A DNA stretch of 64,000 nucleotides from Coriolopsis trogii (lineage: Eukaryota > Basidiomycota > Agaricomycetes > Polyporales > Polyporaceae). The first letter of the stretch is position 1. Every line of letters starts with the position of its first letter. The position numbers and the translations under genes were made by a program. The notes beneath the pieces are model-generated. The model was given only the letters and a program-made list of their open reading frames with translations. It did not search any database and was not told where the DNA came from. This document shows positions 26,501-37,768 of this stretch, in pieces. The DNA is taken from positions 868,001-932,000 of the forward strand of contig JAHYIO010000003.1 in the NCBI GenBank assembly GCA_020543525.1, read 5' to 3'.

Positions 26501-27832
26501 TTCTTAGCCTTCGCGATCAGCTCATGTTTATGTTGCAGAGACCGCGTGATATCTGTGGGATGTTAGTAACTCGCAATCAAACTATCGTACATATATGCAG
26601 TAATTCGGACGAATGGGATATTTACCAAAGGTATATGCGAAGTACATCCCGCCTCGGGTGAATTCCCGAATAGCTTCGCGGACGATCTTCTCCTCGAGTT
26701 CAGAGTGTTTCTCCTCGATAGTCTGTGGCGGAGGTGCAGCGGAGGCAATGATAGAGTCGATTACCTCCTCGGGGCCTTTGGAATCATCTTCGACGATTGA
26801 GTCCAGATCCACTCGCACCGCCGGAAGTAGGCCTTCGCCGTCCGCCTGATCAATGAGCACATGGTCAATAGTGGAGCTTTGCCTAGGATTCCTCTTCGGG
26901 AGACGGGTCCAGAAGGAGAGTCGCTCAGCCAGTGTCTTGACAACCGTGTCGGCGTTGATAGATCCTACAGAAGAAGGCGTAGACGCGATAGAAGAGGACG
27001 GAGAAGGCGGTCCCATGTCAGCTTCGATGTCGAACGCCTGGTCTGGCCGCGGCGATACCATCTTGACCTCGTCTTCGTCTGCGAATTTGACGCGAGGGGT
27101 CCTCGTCCCGACAGCCTCCGGCTCGTCTGCGGCAAGGACTGTTGCAGTGTCCTCTGCAGTAGCATCGTTGAGTGCTTTCTCGGAGGGCAACAATGAGGTT
27201 CGTCGCTCGACCTGGTTCCGCGCGGCCAGTCCAGAAAGCACTGTACGTGCACGATCTTCCTCCAGAGGGACGGCCGTGACTCCCTTCACGCTATATACCG
27301 TGTGTCTAGGGTCCAAGACTTGTTGGTCTCTTCAGAACAAGACATCACATCGATGTGGCAAATACTCACAATTGCCAACGACATTTCTCGAAGAAATGAC
27401 GAGGAGGTAAGACGCTGTAAGCCCTTGAGAATTCAAACCCTCAAGTTGTGGTGTTCATCACTCACTAGTGTACAGCTCGAGGAACCCAATGACTCCATAG
27501 ACTACTGCGCTTTGTTCCCAATCCGCTTCTACAGAGTTGGCCTCAACGTTCTCCACTTTGCCTCCCTTGCCCCAGTGCACTTTTACTTCGGCCTCGGCAC
27601 TGTCTTCATCTTGTCCTGGGTGTCGGGGGCGCAGCAGTAGACCTTCCTGTGTCGCGACAACAGATAGGTACTCATACGGACATGGATGAGGTACAGGGGG
27701 CAAGGTGTCCTTGGGCTGAAGACCTGCATGATGCAATGGTGGGCCGGTAGTTGCAGGGTTTGCTGCTACACCCGGGGCGGGCTTTGTGACGGGCGCAACT
27801 GCCTTGAATGTCTTGGAAAAGAGGCGTTTCAT
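23561..27832 (-). CDS. SAC-domain phosphoinositide phosphatase with hSac2 domain (SAC2/INPP5F-like)
   Basis: Removes phosphate from phosphatidylinositol phosphates on endomembranes (family knowledge). The start is taken at the ATG at 27832 (MKRLFSKTFKAVAP). The frame continues upstream but without the usual N-terminus. The SAC domain runs through YLLVISSRNVVGN, RRFWWNEWLSKPLIDAG, VPLFWNQQG and the catalytic P-loop NCIDGLDRTN, which is the CX5R motif. A ~170-residue acidic Ser/Pro insert interrupts the N-terminal half of the domain. After the phosphatase come MLNDGVNSLARMYSSTFADW and the hSac2 domain, with LEKVKMYTRVPLGDIVEIT. The last exon starts after an intron at about 23688 and ends in an amphipathic SVYAKMEYGVKRLLWLGS, stop at 23561-23563. 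More than ten short introns. Membership is clear; the exact human-type name is by analogy. Confidence 0.9.
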
Positions 27833-28089
27833 GACCGCTAGCCTAGCAGCAAGCAAGCAGAGCGCATATGTACACGAGGGAGGCAGGGTGCGGAGGAGCA
27901 CACGGCGAGAGGCTAGCGACGACCCTGGGCGGCAGAAGGGCAGAGGCTTGAGCAGGAATGACATCAGATCTGCCGATCCCGCCGATGAGCGACCACCGAT
28001 CTGAGGGACACTCTCCTGCTGAACCTTTCCTCTCACAAGACTCAGTCCGAAAGCTTATTGCAACAACAGTACAGTACACAACAAACATC

Positions 28090-29370
28090 TCATGCCTCTG
28101 CCTCTGCTTCCGGCGCATTCGTAGATGTACGCCCAACGACACGGATATCATACCCGTAACCCCCGCCAGGAGCACCAGGAACGTCTCCCGGGCCATTGTA
28201 GTGGAGTTCCGATACATCGTAATTGCCTTACAGTACCGTCGTGAGTACACATGACTGTCCAATGCAACAATGCGAAATACTTACCGATGAATTGCCAGCC
28301 ATCTTGCTTGACGTGGTAGAGGTTGACGGTGTTACCTGAGAACGCGTCTCGGTGACCAGCAGCATAAATGCTACGCCTGCCGAGCTCCTGCGCTTCCTCA
28401 TCTGTCAGATCCCACCGGTACCCCTGGTCTAGGACACCATATGCAAATGTGCTACCGGACCCCACTGAGAAGAGATCTCCCTTCAGGCGTGTCCCGTCAG
28501 AATCGACGTAGAAGATGGCCGGGCCCTAAGGACAGACTGCGTTAGCGGTGATCGCCTGCATAGGTTCTTCGAATTTACATACGGTCTTGTCCCAACCGCA
28601 GATCATCGTACCCTGGGTCATGATGCTGTGAGAACTCGTAAACGAAAAGACACGGTTCCACCGACCATGCTGAGACCCATGCCCTTGTAGCTGTAAACGA
28701 GGTTGCTCAAGTACTTGCTTGCAGCGGCGACCGAGATACGTTCGCGGTTGCGCAGTTCGTGTAGCCTGCACTGGATCCCGAGATATGTTTCCCAATATTG
28801 ACAGTCGGCTGGAAGAAAGCTCAATATATGTGGAAACAAAGATGAGAGTACAAACGCACCTGCGCCACCAGCCATAGTTCCGAGAAGGTATGGGTTGATC
28901 TCAATGACCTTCTTCACCGTTCCGGACGCTTGTTTCAAAGTGAATGGATTGAGATAACCATAATGTGTATAAGTACCCACCAACATAGCTTCCCGCGGTA
29001 GCCCGAGAATCGACTGCAACGATCACACCACCCTGGAACCTGAACGCAAGCGTTGTTGTACCGTGCTTGATTTTGATACGGCACGAAGGGTCCGCGTGGT
29101 CATCCGTGTGCATTCTAAGGAAAGCGGTAGGCTAATGGCGAGTGCATAGAGTGAGATCAAGACGATTTCAGACACTGTACTAACACGCATACGTACGTCT
29201 GGTACAGACGGGACCTTGAACATGGGTACCCCAGATGCCATGTTACCAAAGCCACCAGCTGATCCCCACATCATCTCTGAGACGTCGTCATCCTCTCCGT
29301 AGAGTTCTTTGGCCTTGCGAACATCGGCATCGGGCGACGTCGACGAGAAACGGGTGAGGAAGGAGTTCAT
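28090..29370 (-). CDS. PRE2: 20S proteasome subunit beta5 (chymotrypsin-like), Pre2/PSMB5
   Basis: Catalytic beta subunit made as a precursor and cleaved to expose the N-terminal threonine. The propeptide starts [20 protein letters not shown] at 29370. Cleavage is expected in [14 protein letters not shown], leaving Thr1. The active-site Asp and Lys context is [16 protein letters not shown], later followed by the [13 protein letters not shown] block. [20 protein letters not shown] and [17 protein letters not shown] are typical of beta5. The C-terminus extends through [19 protein letters not shown] to an Ala/Glu tail with stop at 28090-28092. About seven exons. The gene lies 257 bp downstream of the SAC2-like start, on the same strand. 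Confidence 0.95.
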
Positions 29371-30290
29371 GGTAGTCGGAGAGGTACGCGTATGCTTGTT
29401 GGCGCTAAAGACGACGCACACCTCTCAGTATTGCTCACGTGCGAGGTGCGACGCGCGTTCAGCGCGTCGCGACTCCGAACTCGAGTCGCCGCTCGCGAGG
29501 CCGCGATTTCGTGATTGTGTCTGGGTATCGGAACAAGTCAAAGTACTTATTAATAACATCCAGACTGTACATGGATATCCAGGTATCCATGATCTGAAAG
29601 ACTAAAGACATTGTTTCATTACCGCGTTACTGGGGCAAGGCCATACTTACTGCCCCCGGGGTCCAAGTCGATTTATCAGATACATGGGGCCGAGGATTCA
29701 ATCGACGCGTAAAAGACCATGGCATCCGAGACTGAAATTTGCCGTTGGCCGGATGCTCGAGATTAGTAGATGGCTTCCAGCCGTTCAGCGGTTCGCTTCC
29801 CGAACGCAACTAATGTCCGTGATATTCTCCACCTAGCCGTAGACTGGAGCCAGGCCTGAGCTCGAAAGCTTCTAGTGCGACGGAGCATGGGACTTGTAGA
29901 TTGATGCGAATCACACGCGTCGGAGAAGACACGGAACCAGAGAACTTATCTTGCATACGCGCAAGAAACGACGACTATTCCTACAATTGCGATGTACAGC
30001 TGATAGCGAGAGTGGTCTGCAACGTAGCAACGAGGCTATCTAGAGTATGACAACAGAATGTGAGTAGCACGGTGTACGAGCATATTGAGAGGCGAGGGAT
30101 CCAGACCACAAGATAATAACAATCCTCAGGGCACCGATAAACAATACTTCCAGAAAGAGCTGATCACGGAGCCCCGAAGTCCAATCTAAGCTGGAAAAGA
30201 GCAGCCCATCCGCGTGCGCTGGAGGTTGCGCCTCGGGAAATTTTTGTACGGCACCGTCTCCTGCGAGGATGCTACGCGGGGACCTGCACC
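29371..30290. other. Upstream region of PRE2
   Basis: 0.9 kb between the PRE2 start and the 3' end of the methyltransferase gene. No coding signal, repeat or RNA gene recognised. Confidence 0.5.
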
Positions 30291-31886
30291 TTACTTTTTC
30301 ACGGCCCAGGCAAAATTCCAACGGGCGTGGACCCGGATACGTAGTTCACGTAACTCCGCTGCGGCCTCCCGCTGCATCATCTCCACGCTTTCAGGTAGGT
30401 ATCCCTCGCTACAACGGCGTGTTCAGTACATGTCAAGGTGGCGGTGGCGCAGGGAAAAGCACTATACCTCAACAGGAGCGGGCCCATGCCCTCAAAAAAT
30501 CTGAAACAGTCCTCACGGAGCATTTCGCTCAGTAGCCGATCTCGAGCGTCCGCTGTGCGCACTGTGAATCGCGGGAGTTGAGAGGAGAAGTATGGTATAA
30601 TGCTCACAGCAACGCCATGGACCTATAGGAATGAAAATCTTGTGCCAACCAACGTCTGTGAGACTGCCGATGGACCTCAGCCACGTTGGGCCCATGGATG
30701 CTGAGTCAACGCTGCCTCCCCTGTTCTTCATTGCGTTGTATGATGCGAAGAACATGCGATGCGTCCACGAAAATTCCGGAGATCCTGGCTCGGTGTATGG
30801 TATTTGCTCCTTCCACTCGTCATACACCGCCATGTCACCGTCCCCCAGTAAGATGACGCCGCCTGGTCGGAGTGCTTGAACAAGCTCCTCAAGTAGACCC
30901 GGGTAATCACGTATCTGCACGAGTGACCTATTAGTTCGGCGGCTCAGCTTAGCGTGTAAATAAATGAACGGACACCGGATGAGATAGACCGTGCATGGAT
31001 CACATCAAATGATTCCCTGTAGTGGCTGAAGCCAAGGTTGGCCTGAACTCAGAGAATTAGCGGGTATGCACGGTCAAAGTAATGACACACTCACGTCATC
31101 TATTTCAAAGCTTGATAGGCGCATGGATTAATCACATAATAAACCGGGCACACGGTCAAAGACGTACCGACAGTTGGGGGGTAGGTCCCTGCAACGTGTT
31201 AATCAACCTTCTATTCTGATCATTGCGTCAAAGACGGATACTTACTCGTCCACTCGTGGTGGTACCAAATCTACACCGACGACGGAGCAGTAGGGAAACT
31301 GCTTTGCCATATCGATGGCCCTGTCGATAGAAGGCGTTAGAAGGTAGCTAACAGAGATCGTGACGCGCTCTTTGTATTGCGTACCATCTACCGCTTCCAG
31401 TCCCGACGTCTAAGATTGCGGGGACCTTTCCCGAGCGGGAGGCTAATGCTCGCCTGACCAGGTTCGGGGCGGGGAAAAGACCGCCAAGGGCGAGAGTGAT
31501 CACTTCATGCTGTAAGTCGAGTCTTCGATGCTCTTCGTTGTCCTAAAGTAGTAAGCAAGAAGTTGGCATTGCCTATCAGACTAATCAAGATATCGAGTCA
31601 ACATACTGCAGGTAAGAAGTACGTCTATCAGAAGTTGAGTAGTCAATCATAGGTAGTAAACGAGGTGACGTACGTCGTTTTGATTATTCAAGATACGGCC
31701 GTACGCATGTCTCAGCTGTCGGATAGCAAAGAGCATCAGAATCGCTGGCGGTCGATAGAGTCGTGCTCGAGTACGAACCATCAATCGCCCGTCGACGGAC
31801 GAGGAGAACGAGTAGAGGGACGGCGCCGGGCTCGGGCTGCGTCCGTCGGAACTCGTCTCAACATAGTCATCCTGGTCGATAGTCAT
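30291..31886 (-). CDS. Class I SAM-dependent methyltransferase
   Basis: Many short exons on the minus strand assemble into one methyltransferase. Start MTIDQDDYVETSSDG at 31886; exon 1 is followed by LRHAYGRILNNQND and TYFLPA, then DNEEHRRLDLQHEVITLALG. The AdoMet-binding motif I is ILDVGTGSGRWAIDMAKQFP, followed by the acidic strand-2 end VVGVDLVPP. A short exon gives RFEIDD, then LGFSHYRESFDVIHARSIS, and the post-motif GLLEELVQALRPGGVILLGD. The C-terminus ends RVHARWNFAWAVKK, stop at 30291-30293. This arrangement (NTQND/YFLPxDxxEHxRLDxQH) is that of a very common fungal family that includes LaeA-like and secondary-metabolism enzymes; substrate unknown. One donor (near 30967) is weak, chosen because it keeps the conserved SISSGIRDYPG reading. 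Confidence 0.85.
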
Positions 31887-32617
31887 GGGGTGTCAGTGGC
31901 AATATGCAAGATCACCAGGCGAGTCAAGTACCGAGGAGCTGAAGGTGGGCGACTCTGTACTTGAGGGGGAGGAGTATATATCCAGCTGCGTCTTGGGAGG
32001 CGCCTGTATGAAGGGCAGCATGCGTTGCTCTCTGGCGGGCCCTGTCATTGGATGAATGAGCTATCTATGACAACGTCTGGAAAGCCCGAGCACAAATTCG
32101 CAGGAGACGCGGCTTACAGCTCAAAGGGGCCGGCAGATTGAGTTCAAACATGTCCGTTGTCGAGAGATTGTCACAAAAATTGGCTCAAATAGAGTGAAGA
32201 TAAGGTCCGAGACAAAGAATCAGGGTCGTCGGTTGGGAGTCTCTCGAGCCTGGGGAAGTTCGAGTACGACCCGAAATGACGGTCGAAACCAATTACGGCG
32301 GCTCTGGGGGTGTGCGTGGGTCAGTGGCTGCGGGAGTGTCGGGACACGAGCGGGTACCTGCCTGGATGATTGGGGAGTGCACGGAGGAGGTCTCTCATGT
32401 GTGAAGGAGCATGTTGTGGGACAAAGCTAAGCCAGTCAGTACTTATCTGTTCACATCCAGTGACATTCGCTCGTCGTCTTCCGTTGCACTAACGTCTTAG
32501 CGCATGTTGCGATCCACCTTATGTAAGCAAACCAGATCCGTATCTTCCCTCGGCACTCCCCGCACCGTGTCTCCGTCTGCGCCACCAGCTGCAGCCTTGA
32601 CTTGACTTCTAACCGCC
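31887..32617. promoter_or_regulatory. Divergent promoter region, methyltransferase / UBC9
   Basis: 730 bp separate the two divergent start codons. The only clear element is the TATA-like run listed separately on the methyltransferase side. No open frame of note. Confidence 0.5.
31975..31981 (-). promoter_or_regulatory. TATA box of the methyltransferase gene
   Basis: ATATATA on the minus strand, about 90 bp upstream of the ATG at 31886. Position and sequence fit a core promoter element. Confidence 0.5.
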
Positions 32618-33486
32618 ATGTCTGGAATCTGTAGAGCTCGTCTGGCTGAGGAGCGCAAGCAATGGCGCAAGGATCATCCATTCGTACGTGTTTAGGTCGT
32701 CCATGCGACGCACTACGTCCACTCATCCGTCCCTAGGGCTTCTATGCTAAACCTACCAAAGCTCCCGATGGCTCCATGAATCTCCTGGAGTGGGAGGTCG
32801 GTATCCCTGGAAAAGCAGGGGTACGTGTGGTCCTTGAGTTGGCCATGCCCTTGGCGTGGGTCACTGAACGCATGGATCATAGACACCATGGGAAGGGGGT
32901 GTTTACAAGCTCATGATGATCTTTCCCGAAGGTACTCAACTCATCCTGCTTGCTCGTATGGATCCATGAGAGCTCATGCCGAATTTAGATTATCCATCCA
33001 AGCCACCCAAGTGTATGCTCATCTTGGACGACGCCTGACTCAGCTCACGCATCGCCTCCAGGCAAATTCACCCCCCCTTTGTTCCATCCGAACGTCTATC
33101 CCTCGGGGACTGTTTGTCTCTCTATTCTCGATGAAGAGAAGTCATGGAAACCGGCGATAACGATTAAACAGGTCCGATGAGTACCACGCATGGTCACATG
33201 CTCGTGCTGATACTTTCGCAGGTCCTCCTCGGTATTCAGGACCTTCTCAACGATCCGAATATCAATGATCCAGCCCAGAGTGATGCTTACACGATGTTCA
33301 AGTAGGTTTCATCTTGCCTTCGAGCACATTGATCCTTCCCCAGGTTGCTGATGCTTGCCGTAACCAGGAACGACAAGGTGGCATACGAGTTGCGTAATGG
33401 AGCACATTTCCGGTGACCGCGCACTCACGAGTATTCTTTCTAGACGCCGCATCAAGCAGCAGGCTCGGGACAATATCCCAAAGTGA
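32618..33486 (+). CDS. UBC9: SUMO-conjugating enzyme Ubc9
   Basis: E2 enzyme that accepts SUMO from the E1 and passes it to target lysines in the nucleus. Eight exons (32618-32683, 32737-32820, 32883-32931, 32989-33012, 33062-33171, 33222-33301, 33368-33388, 33444-33486) give 158 aa, a usual Ubc9 length. Visible landmarks: [40 protein letters not shown], the HPN motif with the active-site Cys in [18 protein letters not shown], then [20 protein letters not shown], and the terminal [13 protein letters not shown]. Exons of 24 and 21 nt are required; both are flanked by GT and AG. The donor after exon 7 (GTTGCG) is unusual. Confidence 0.96.
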
Positions 33487-33735
33487 ACAGGTATCTCATC
33501 TACTACTAGCTTTCGTTTTGCGCTGTATCTTTGTCGGGTTATTCTTACGCTATGTGATATGATTTGTGCGCGCACACATCCGGACTTCAGCAGGTCACTG
33601 TAGTCATATCCTGATGCTTTCTCTCTCTCTGTCTGCGTTACATCAGTGAGCATGTGGTACAGTATGGTACACGGTGATGCTAGCGTCGTAAGTATCAACA
33701 GCCATGGTAGGATAGGTCGGATGCAGACGGTCGAC

Positions 33736-34291
33736 CTAGACCATTGTCCTCTCCACTTCCTGCTTAATAGTCTGGATCTGACTGGAGAGCTCCTTGTTCT
33801 CATTCGTGGTGATGCTGACGGCGATGACCGGTCTAGTGACGCCACAGGCACGACCGAGTGCCGCCTTAGATGCGACGAAGATGTAGGGCACGTTCTGACG
33901 TATAGCAATAAGCGACTGGAAGGCTCACAAGAAAGATCATACCGACCTTCTCTTCGCAGAGCAGGGGTAGATGGAGGAGAATCTCCAGCGGCTCAGTATC
34001 CGCAGTCAGAACAACGAGTTCCGCGATGCCACGGTTCAGGGTCTTGGTGGCTGGAAGACGTAGGCTACACATGAGCCTTGGGGAAGAGCGTGAGGGTCGA
34101 CATCGTGGCGCACCTTCATTGGCCCCCTTCTTGAGTTGCTTGAACTGCGACGCACGCTCGACGAGGTCGAGAATCTGTGCCGAGTCGGCCTCCGAACGAC
34201 GGGATGGACGAAGTCTGGGTAAACTCACCTTGTTGTTGAGGTCAGCATTAGCAAGGGGCCACGCTTTCGCCTTGGACTCGGTGTCGGCCAT
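33736..34291 (-). CDS. SNU13: Box C/D snoRNP and U4/U6.U5 protein Snu13 (15.5K)
   Basis: L7Ae-family protein that binds kink-turns in U4 snRNA and box C/D snoRNAs. Three introns break the frame. The exons read [61 protein letters not shown] followed by [15 protein letters not shown], and [20 protein letters not shown] running to the C-terminus at QEVERTMV. The RNA-binding KGANEATK motif spans an intron. Start at 34291, stop at 33736-33738. It is convergent with UBC9 and divergent from the AA8-CBM1 gene. Confidence 0.95.
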
Positions 34292-34790
34292 GTTGTTATG
34301 TTTTTTAGAACGACCTCACGTCGAGATGATCCTTGGTCGGGGGGTGTCAGTTGACGCTGCGCGTGAACAGGGTGGAAGACGAACGTCGAGAGGTAGCAAG
34401 GCAGGGTCGAGGAGCCGAAGCAATGCAGTCCAAAAATTCCGCCACAGACGCGCCTCGGCAAATCGCTCCGTCCCTAAAGCGGAAACCCGATCATTCCGAG
34501 TCGCCTTCCCGACTGTGCGTCCAACCACGTCTGGCTCCACATCTATAGCGACCTTTGTCCGGAAGTCCTTCTCTACGCTATTCTTGAACAACATAATGCT
34601 TTCGTCTCGCTAAATTCACGGCTGTTGTCTGGTAGAACTCCCCGGGTGTCGCCAAACCTACGTTTCACCCACATGGACAGCAACTGAGCAAAAAACTCGA
34701 TATCATGAGGTATAAAGGTCTATGAGATCTGCATGTCATCGACAGCGAGCACCGAGTCCTCTATTCTGGTGTAGTCCTGACCCTCTTGCT
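34292..34790. promoter_or_regulatory. Divergent promoter region, SNU13 / AA8-CBM1 cytochrome
   Basis: Half a kilobase between divergent starts. A TATA box lies on the cytochrome side (34711). The SNU13 side has no TATA, in keeping with a housekeeping promoter. Confidence 0.5.
34711..34717 (+). promoter_or_regulatory. TATA box of the AA8-CBM1 gene
   Basis: TATAAAG, 80 bp before the ATG at 34791. Confidence 0.6.
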
Positions 34791-35936
34791 ATGGCTCGTA
34801 AACTACTCGCCACAGGTTTTGCCGTTGCCGCTGCCACCCTGGGTATCTTTCTTATTTCCATGTTCTGTTGGCCTCGGTACTCAAATAGCGGGTCTCAACC
34901 AGCGTCGGGCCAGGTGGCCTCATCCTACTGTGACGCTGCTAGCGGAATGTGCCTCCAAGGCATTACGGTATGGGCTACCCATGGTTTGTGTCATGACATC
35001 TTGATGCTAGTTGGAGTTTGCAGGACTCGGCAGAAGGCATGACCGTCGGGATCGTCCTGCCTCCTCTGTCACCGCCGTCAGACGAGTATATCATACAAAT
35101 CGTCATGCCGCGCAGCTACGGTTGGTCGGGCATCAGTATGGGGGGCCAAATGTCGAACAGTCTCCTCGTCCCCATGTGGACTTACGATACCAACAAGATC
35201 ATGGTCGGTCCGCGTTGGACGGAGTGAGTCCGACTTCTCTGCTTAGTTATGGATAGCCACAGTAGTCTGACATCTCTATGCTATTAGTGACTACGTCCTG
35301 CCTCTGGCATACTTAGGTCCGAAGATTACCCTGCTTCCGTCTTCGACGGTGAACAGCACGCACGTCAATGCGATCTTCCGTTGTCAAGTAAGCTATACCT
35401 TTTAGACTGCGCAGGCGCTTCCTCACGCAATCCTTAGAACTGTACGACATGGGAGGGAGGGTCCCTCGGTTCAGGTAATTTGAACGGCACTGCCGTCTTG
35501 GCCTATGTCGCTTCCTCTACCACGGGAGTCGACGACCCGTCCGATATCAACTCTAGCTTCCAAGAGCACGACTACTTCAACTTCTTCGGTCTCGATCTCA
35601 GTACCGCTCATTCAACATCATACTCGAGTTACATCAACGGAGGATCGGCGCCGTCTACCTCTCCCAGCGCTCCGACAACGACGAGTAGTGCTCCACAGGC
35701 CACCCAGACTGCGGTATGTCACTCTTACTGTCGACTTCAGACCTGGCTGACTCCTTGACCATGGTCATATAGTATGGACAGGTATGGCGCTCAGCAGTGT
35801 ATCTGAGACTATTGCTGAAGTCACCCGTCTCTAGTGTGGAGGAAATGGCTGGACCGGTCCGACCATATGCACTTCAGGCTTCTCGTGTGTTGCTGTTTCG
35901 GCCCCTTACTACAGCCAGTGCCAGCCTTCCAAGTGA
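34791..35936 (+). CDS. Secreted AA8 cytochrome b domain with C-terminal CBM1
   Basis: A heme b domain like the cytochrome of cellobiose dehydrogenase, without the flavin domain, joined to a cellulose-binding module. Likely an extracellular electron carrier for oxidative cellulose attack, as for the carbohydrate-binding cytochrome b562 of Phanerochaete (known family). Six exons (34791-34967, 35024-35223, 35288-35387, 35438-35713, 35773-35781, 35835-35936) give 287 aa. A hydrophobic N-terminus (LLATGFAVAAATLGIFLI) serves as signal peptide or anchor. Both axial heme ligands align with cellobiose dehydrogenase: Met in ISMGGQMSNSLL and His in FQEHDYFNFFG. A Ser/Thr/Pro linker follows, then CBM1 YGQCGGNGWTGPTICTSGF ending in YYSQC. 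Exon 5 has only 9 nt and encodes YGQ. The N-terminal 40 residues are the least certain part. Confidence 0.92.
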
Positions 35937-36316
35937 ATACGATGACTGAAGTCCTTCCTCCTCTATGTACTTGAGCAGCTCAGACCCTCTGATCCCAGCT
36001 GTGGTGTTTGGTTTGCGCACTCAGAAAACTGAGTAGATAAGCTAGTCTGGCAACGTTCGTCCGTTCGGACCAATCACTGGCCACATTTGCCCAAACGGGG
36101 AACAGTACACATGGCACGTGATGAGGCGTTGCGATCGAAACTGCGTCGGAGCTGGAAGTCTCGGACTACCAGACACATCCGCGTTCAATCATACTATCCT
36201 ATCCCGGATCTGTACCACTTGCACATAAGTATAAAGAGTACCGAGAGGCAGACAGTTGAGGTCTACAGCTCCCTTCTACTACATCCACGCAAGTACTAGA
36301 CCAGTGAACTCAAGAC
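35937..36316. other. Intergenic region before the retropepsin-like gene
   Basis: 380 bp with the 3' untranslated region of the cytochrome gene and a promoter; contains the TATA box at 36230. Nothing else seen. Confidence 0.5.
36230..36236 (+). promoter_or_regulatory. TATA box of the retropepsin-like gene
   Basis: TATAAAG, 87 bp before the ATG at 36317. Confidence 0.5.
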
Positions 36317-37489
36317 ATGGCTCAACTTGGTCCAACCATCCTCGACGTCCATACTCCCTCGTCTTCCTTTGCTATCGTTTACTCTGGTGAGTACGTTGGA
36401 CATTCCATGAATGTGTGCTTGTGCTCAATGAATGACTGTCAGATGCTGAGGACACCATTGACACACTGTATGCGAAACTAAGTAAAAAGACTGCTGGCGA
36501 GCTTCGCGGCGAAGCCATACATCCTGGATTCGTTAAGTACGAGTGGAATAGCACCGTATGGGATTTGGACGATGGTGCGTCATCCTTTCGTGCCAGCTAT
36601 GCTTTCGCTCATTCTACCACAGAGTCAGATTTCTCAATATTTGCATGGAGGATGAAGTCCCCTGCTCCCGGGACCAGCAGCACTCCCGTCATATATGTGC
36701 GGAATCCAGACCAACCCCTCCCCCCTCCCTCTGAATACCGGAATTCCGCATTCTACATGTTCCGCCCCCGACCCTCAGCCAAGTCGCCACAACTCCCAGC
36801 GAGCCCAGATAGTGCATCAGTACGGACTGGAAAGTCGAAGAAGCGCAGCAAGGAGACGAAAGCCTCGGTCGGGCCCCCCAAGTTCAAACAGGAGTTCGAG
36901 AAGTTCCATAACGAGAACGGCGTCCGGACTATTGCCGGGAGCATTGGGCCTGTGAACGACGGTGAGCCCACACCCACACCCATGCCACCAAGTTGCCTGA
37001 CGATTGGTGCATTTCGTGGCTTCTTGCGGTTCGCCTCTTCGTGTTGCCATGCTGGGGCGTGCCTATGAACAGTCCGGATGCTGCTGAAGTCTGGCTACCG
37101 CCACGTATACATCTCGCGCAGGTTCGCAATCAAGCATGGGTTCATACCCAAGGATGCTACCCCCGGATACTACGGCTACGGCGGGCTCGTCAAGTAAGCG
37201 GACCATTCAACTTCACACAAGCTCGACCATACTAACGCATTGCTTCCTACTCCACAGCCTGGGGAAGTGGCCGATTACTGTGGGCAAAACGCGAACCACG
37301 CACGCCGTGTACTTGTCGGAGGAGTCGCACTTCGACGTTGTCCTCGGCCGGTCGTTTGTGGAGCATAGACAGATCAAGTTTGACCCTGTCGACCCTACGG
37401 ATGTAGTGTGTCAGGATACGGGCGAGAAGATTGACTGCGAGCTGGTCATATTGAAAGATGGCAAGGGGCAGATTGTTACTGTGACTTGA
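36317..37489 (+). CDS. Conserved protein with retropepsin-like domain lacking the catalytic Asp
   Basis: Function unknown. Four exons (36317-36386, 36443-36961, 37073-37193, 37258-37489) give 313 aa. The N-terminal ~115 residues look folded (MAQLGPTILDVHTPSSSFAI, GFVKYEWNSTVWDLDD). A Pro/Ser/Lys-rich linker follows. Residues ~197-285 resemble a single-domain aspartic protease: LLKSGYRHVYISRRFAIKHG sits where retropepsins have LhDSGA...hIS, and FDVVLGRSFVE (263-272) matches the DhhLGxxF/W strand that closes the fold. The catalytic Asp position holds Lys202 (KSG for DSG/DTG), so proteolysis is not expected. A C-terminal strand-rich tail ends KDGKGQIVTVT. The fold call is an inference by eye; I recall similar unannotated proteins in other basidiomycetes, which suggests it is a conserved host gene and not a recent element. 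Confidence 0.8.
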
Positions 37490-37768
37490 CCTCTGACTTC
37501 GGACTCTACTTGTACATTGTTACTCATATACCCGGACTTGCACATATAGGGACACATGTAGCTATATCATCTCACTGCATTACTATAGTATACATGCGCT
37601 TATGCCGATGTCTCTTCCGTGGCAGAGGGTAAGTCGGGGATGTGGCTCTTCCTGGCGTTCTGGGCCATGGGCGCTTGATAGCCACGTGCAGCAGAATGAG
37701 AGCCAGGCGCAAGCAGAGCGTCGACAACGCTGAACAGCACCACGACCACGACTTTCTCGTCGTCCACC

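Noticed and set aside
34837..34882. Possible 46-nt intron in the N-terminal coding region of the AA8-CBM1 gene
   Set aside because: Removing it shifts the frame away from the conserved SYCDAASGMCLQGI segment of the heme domain.
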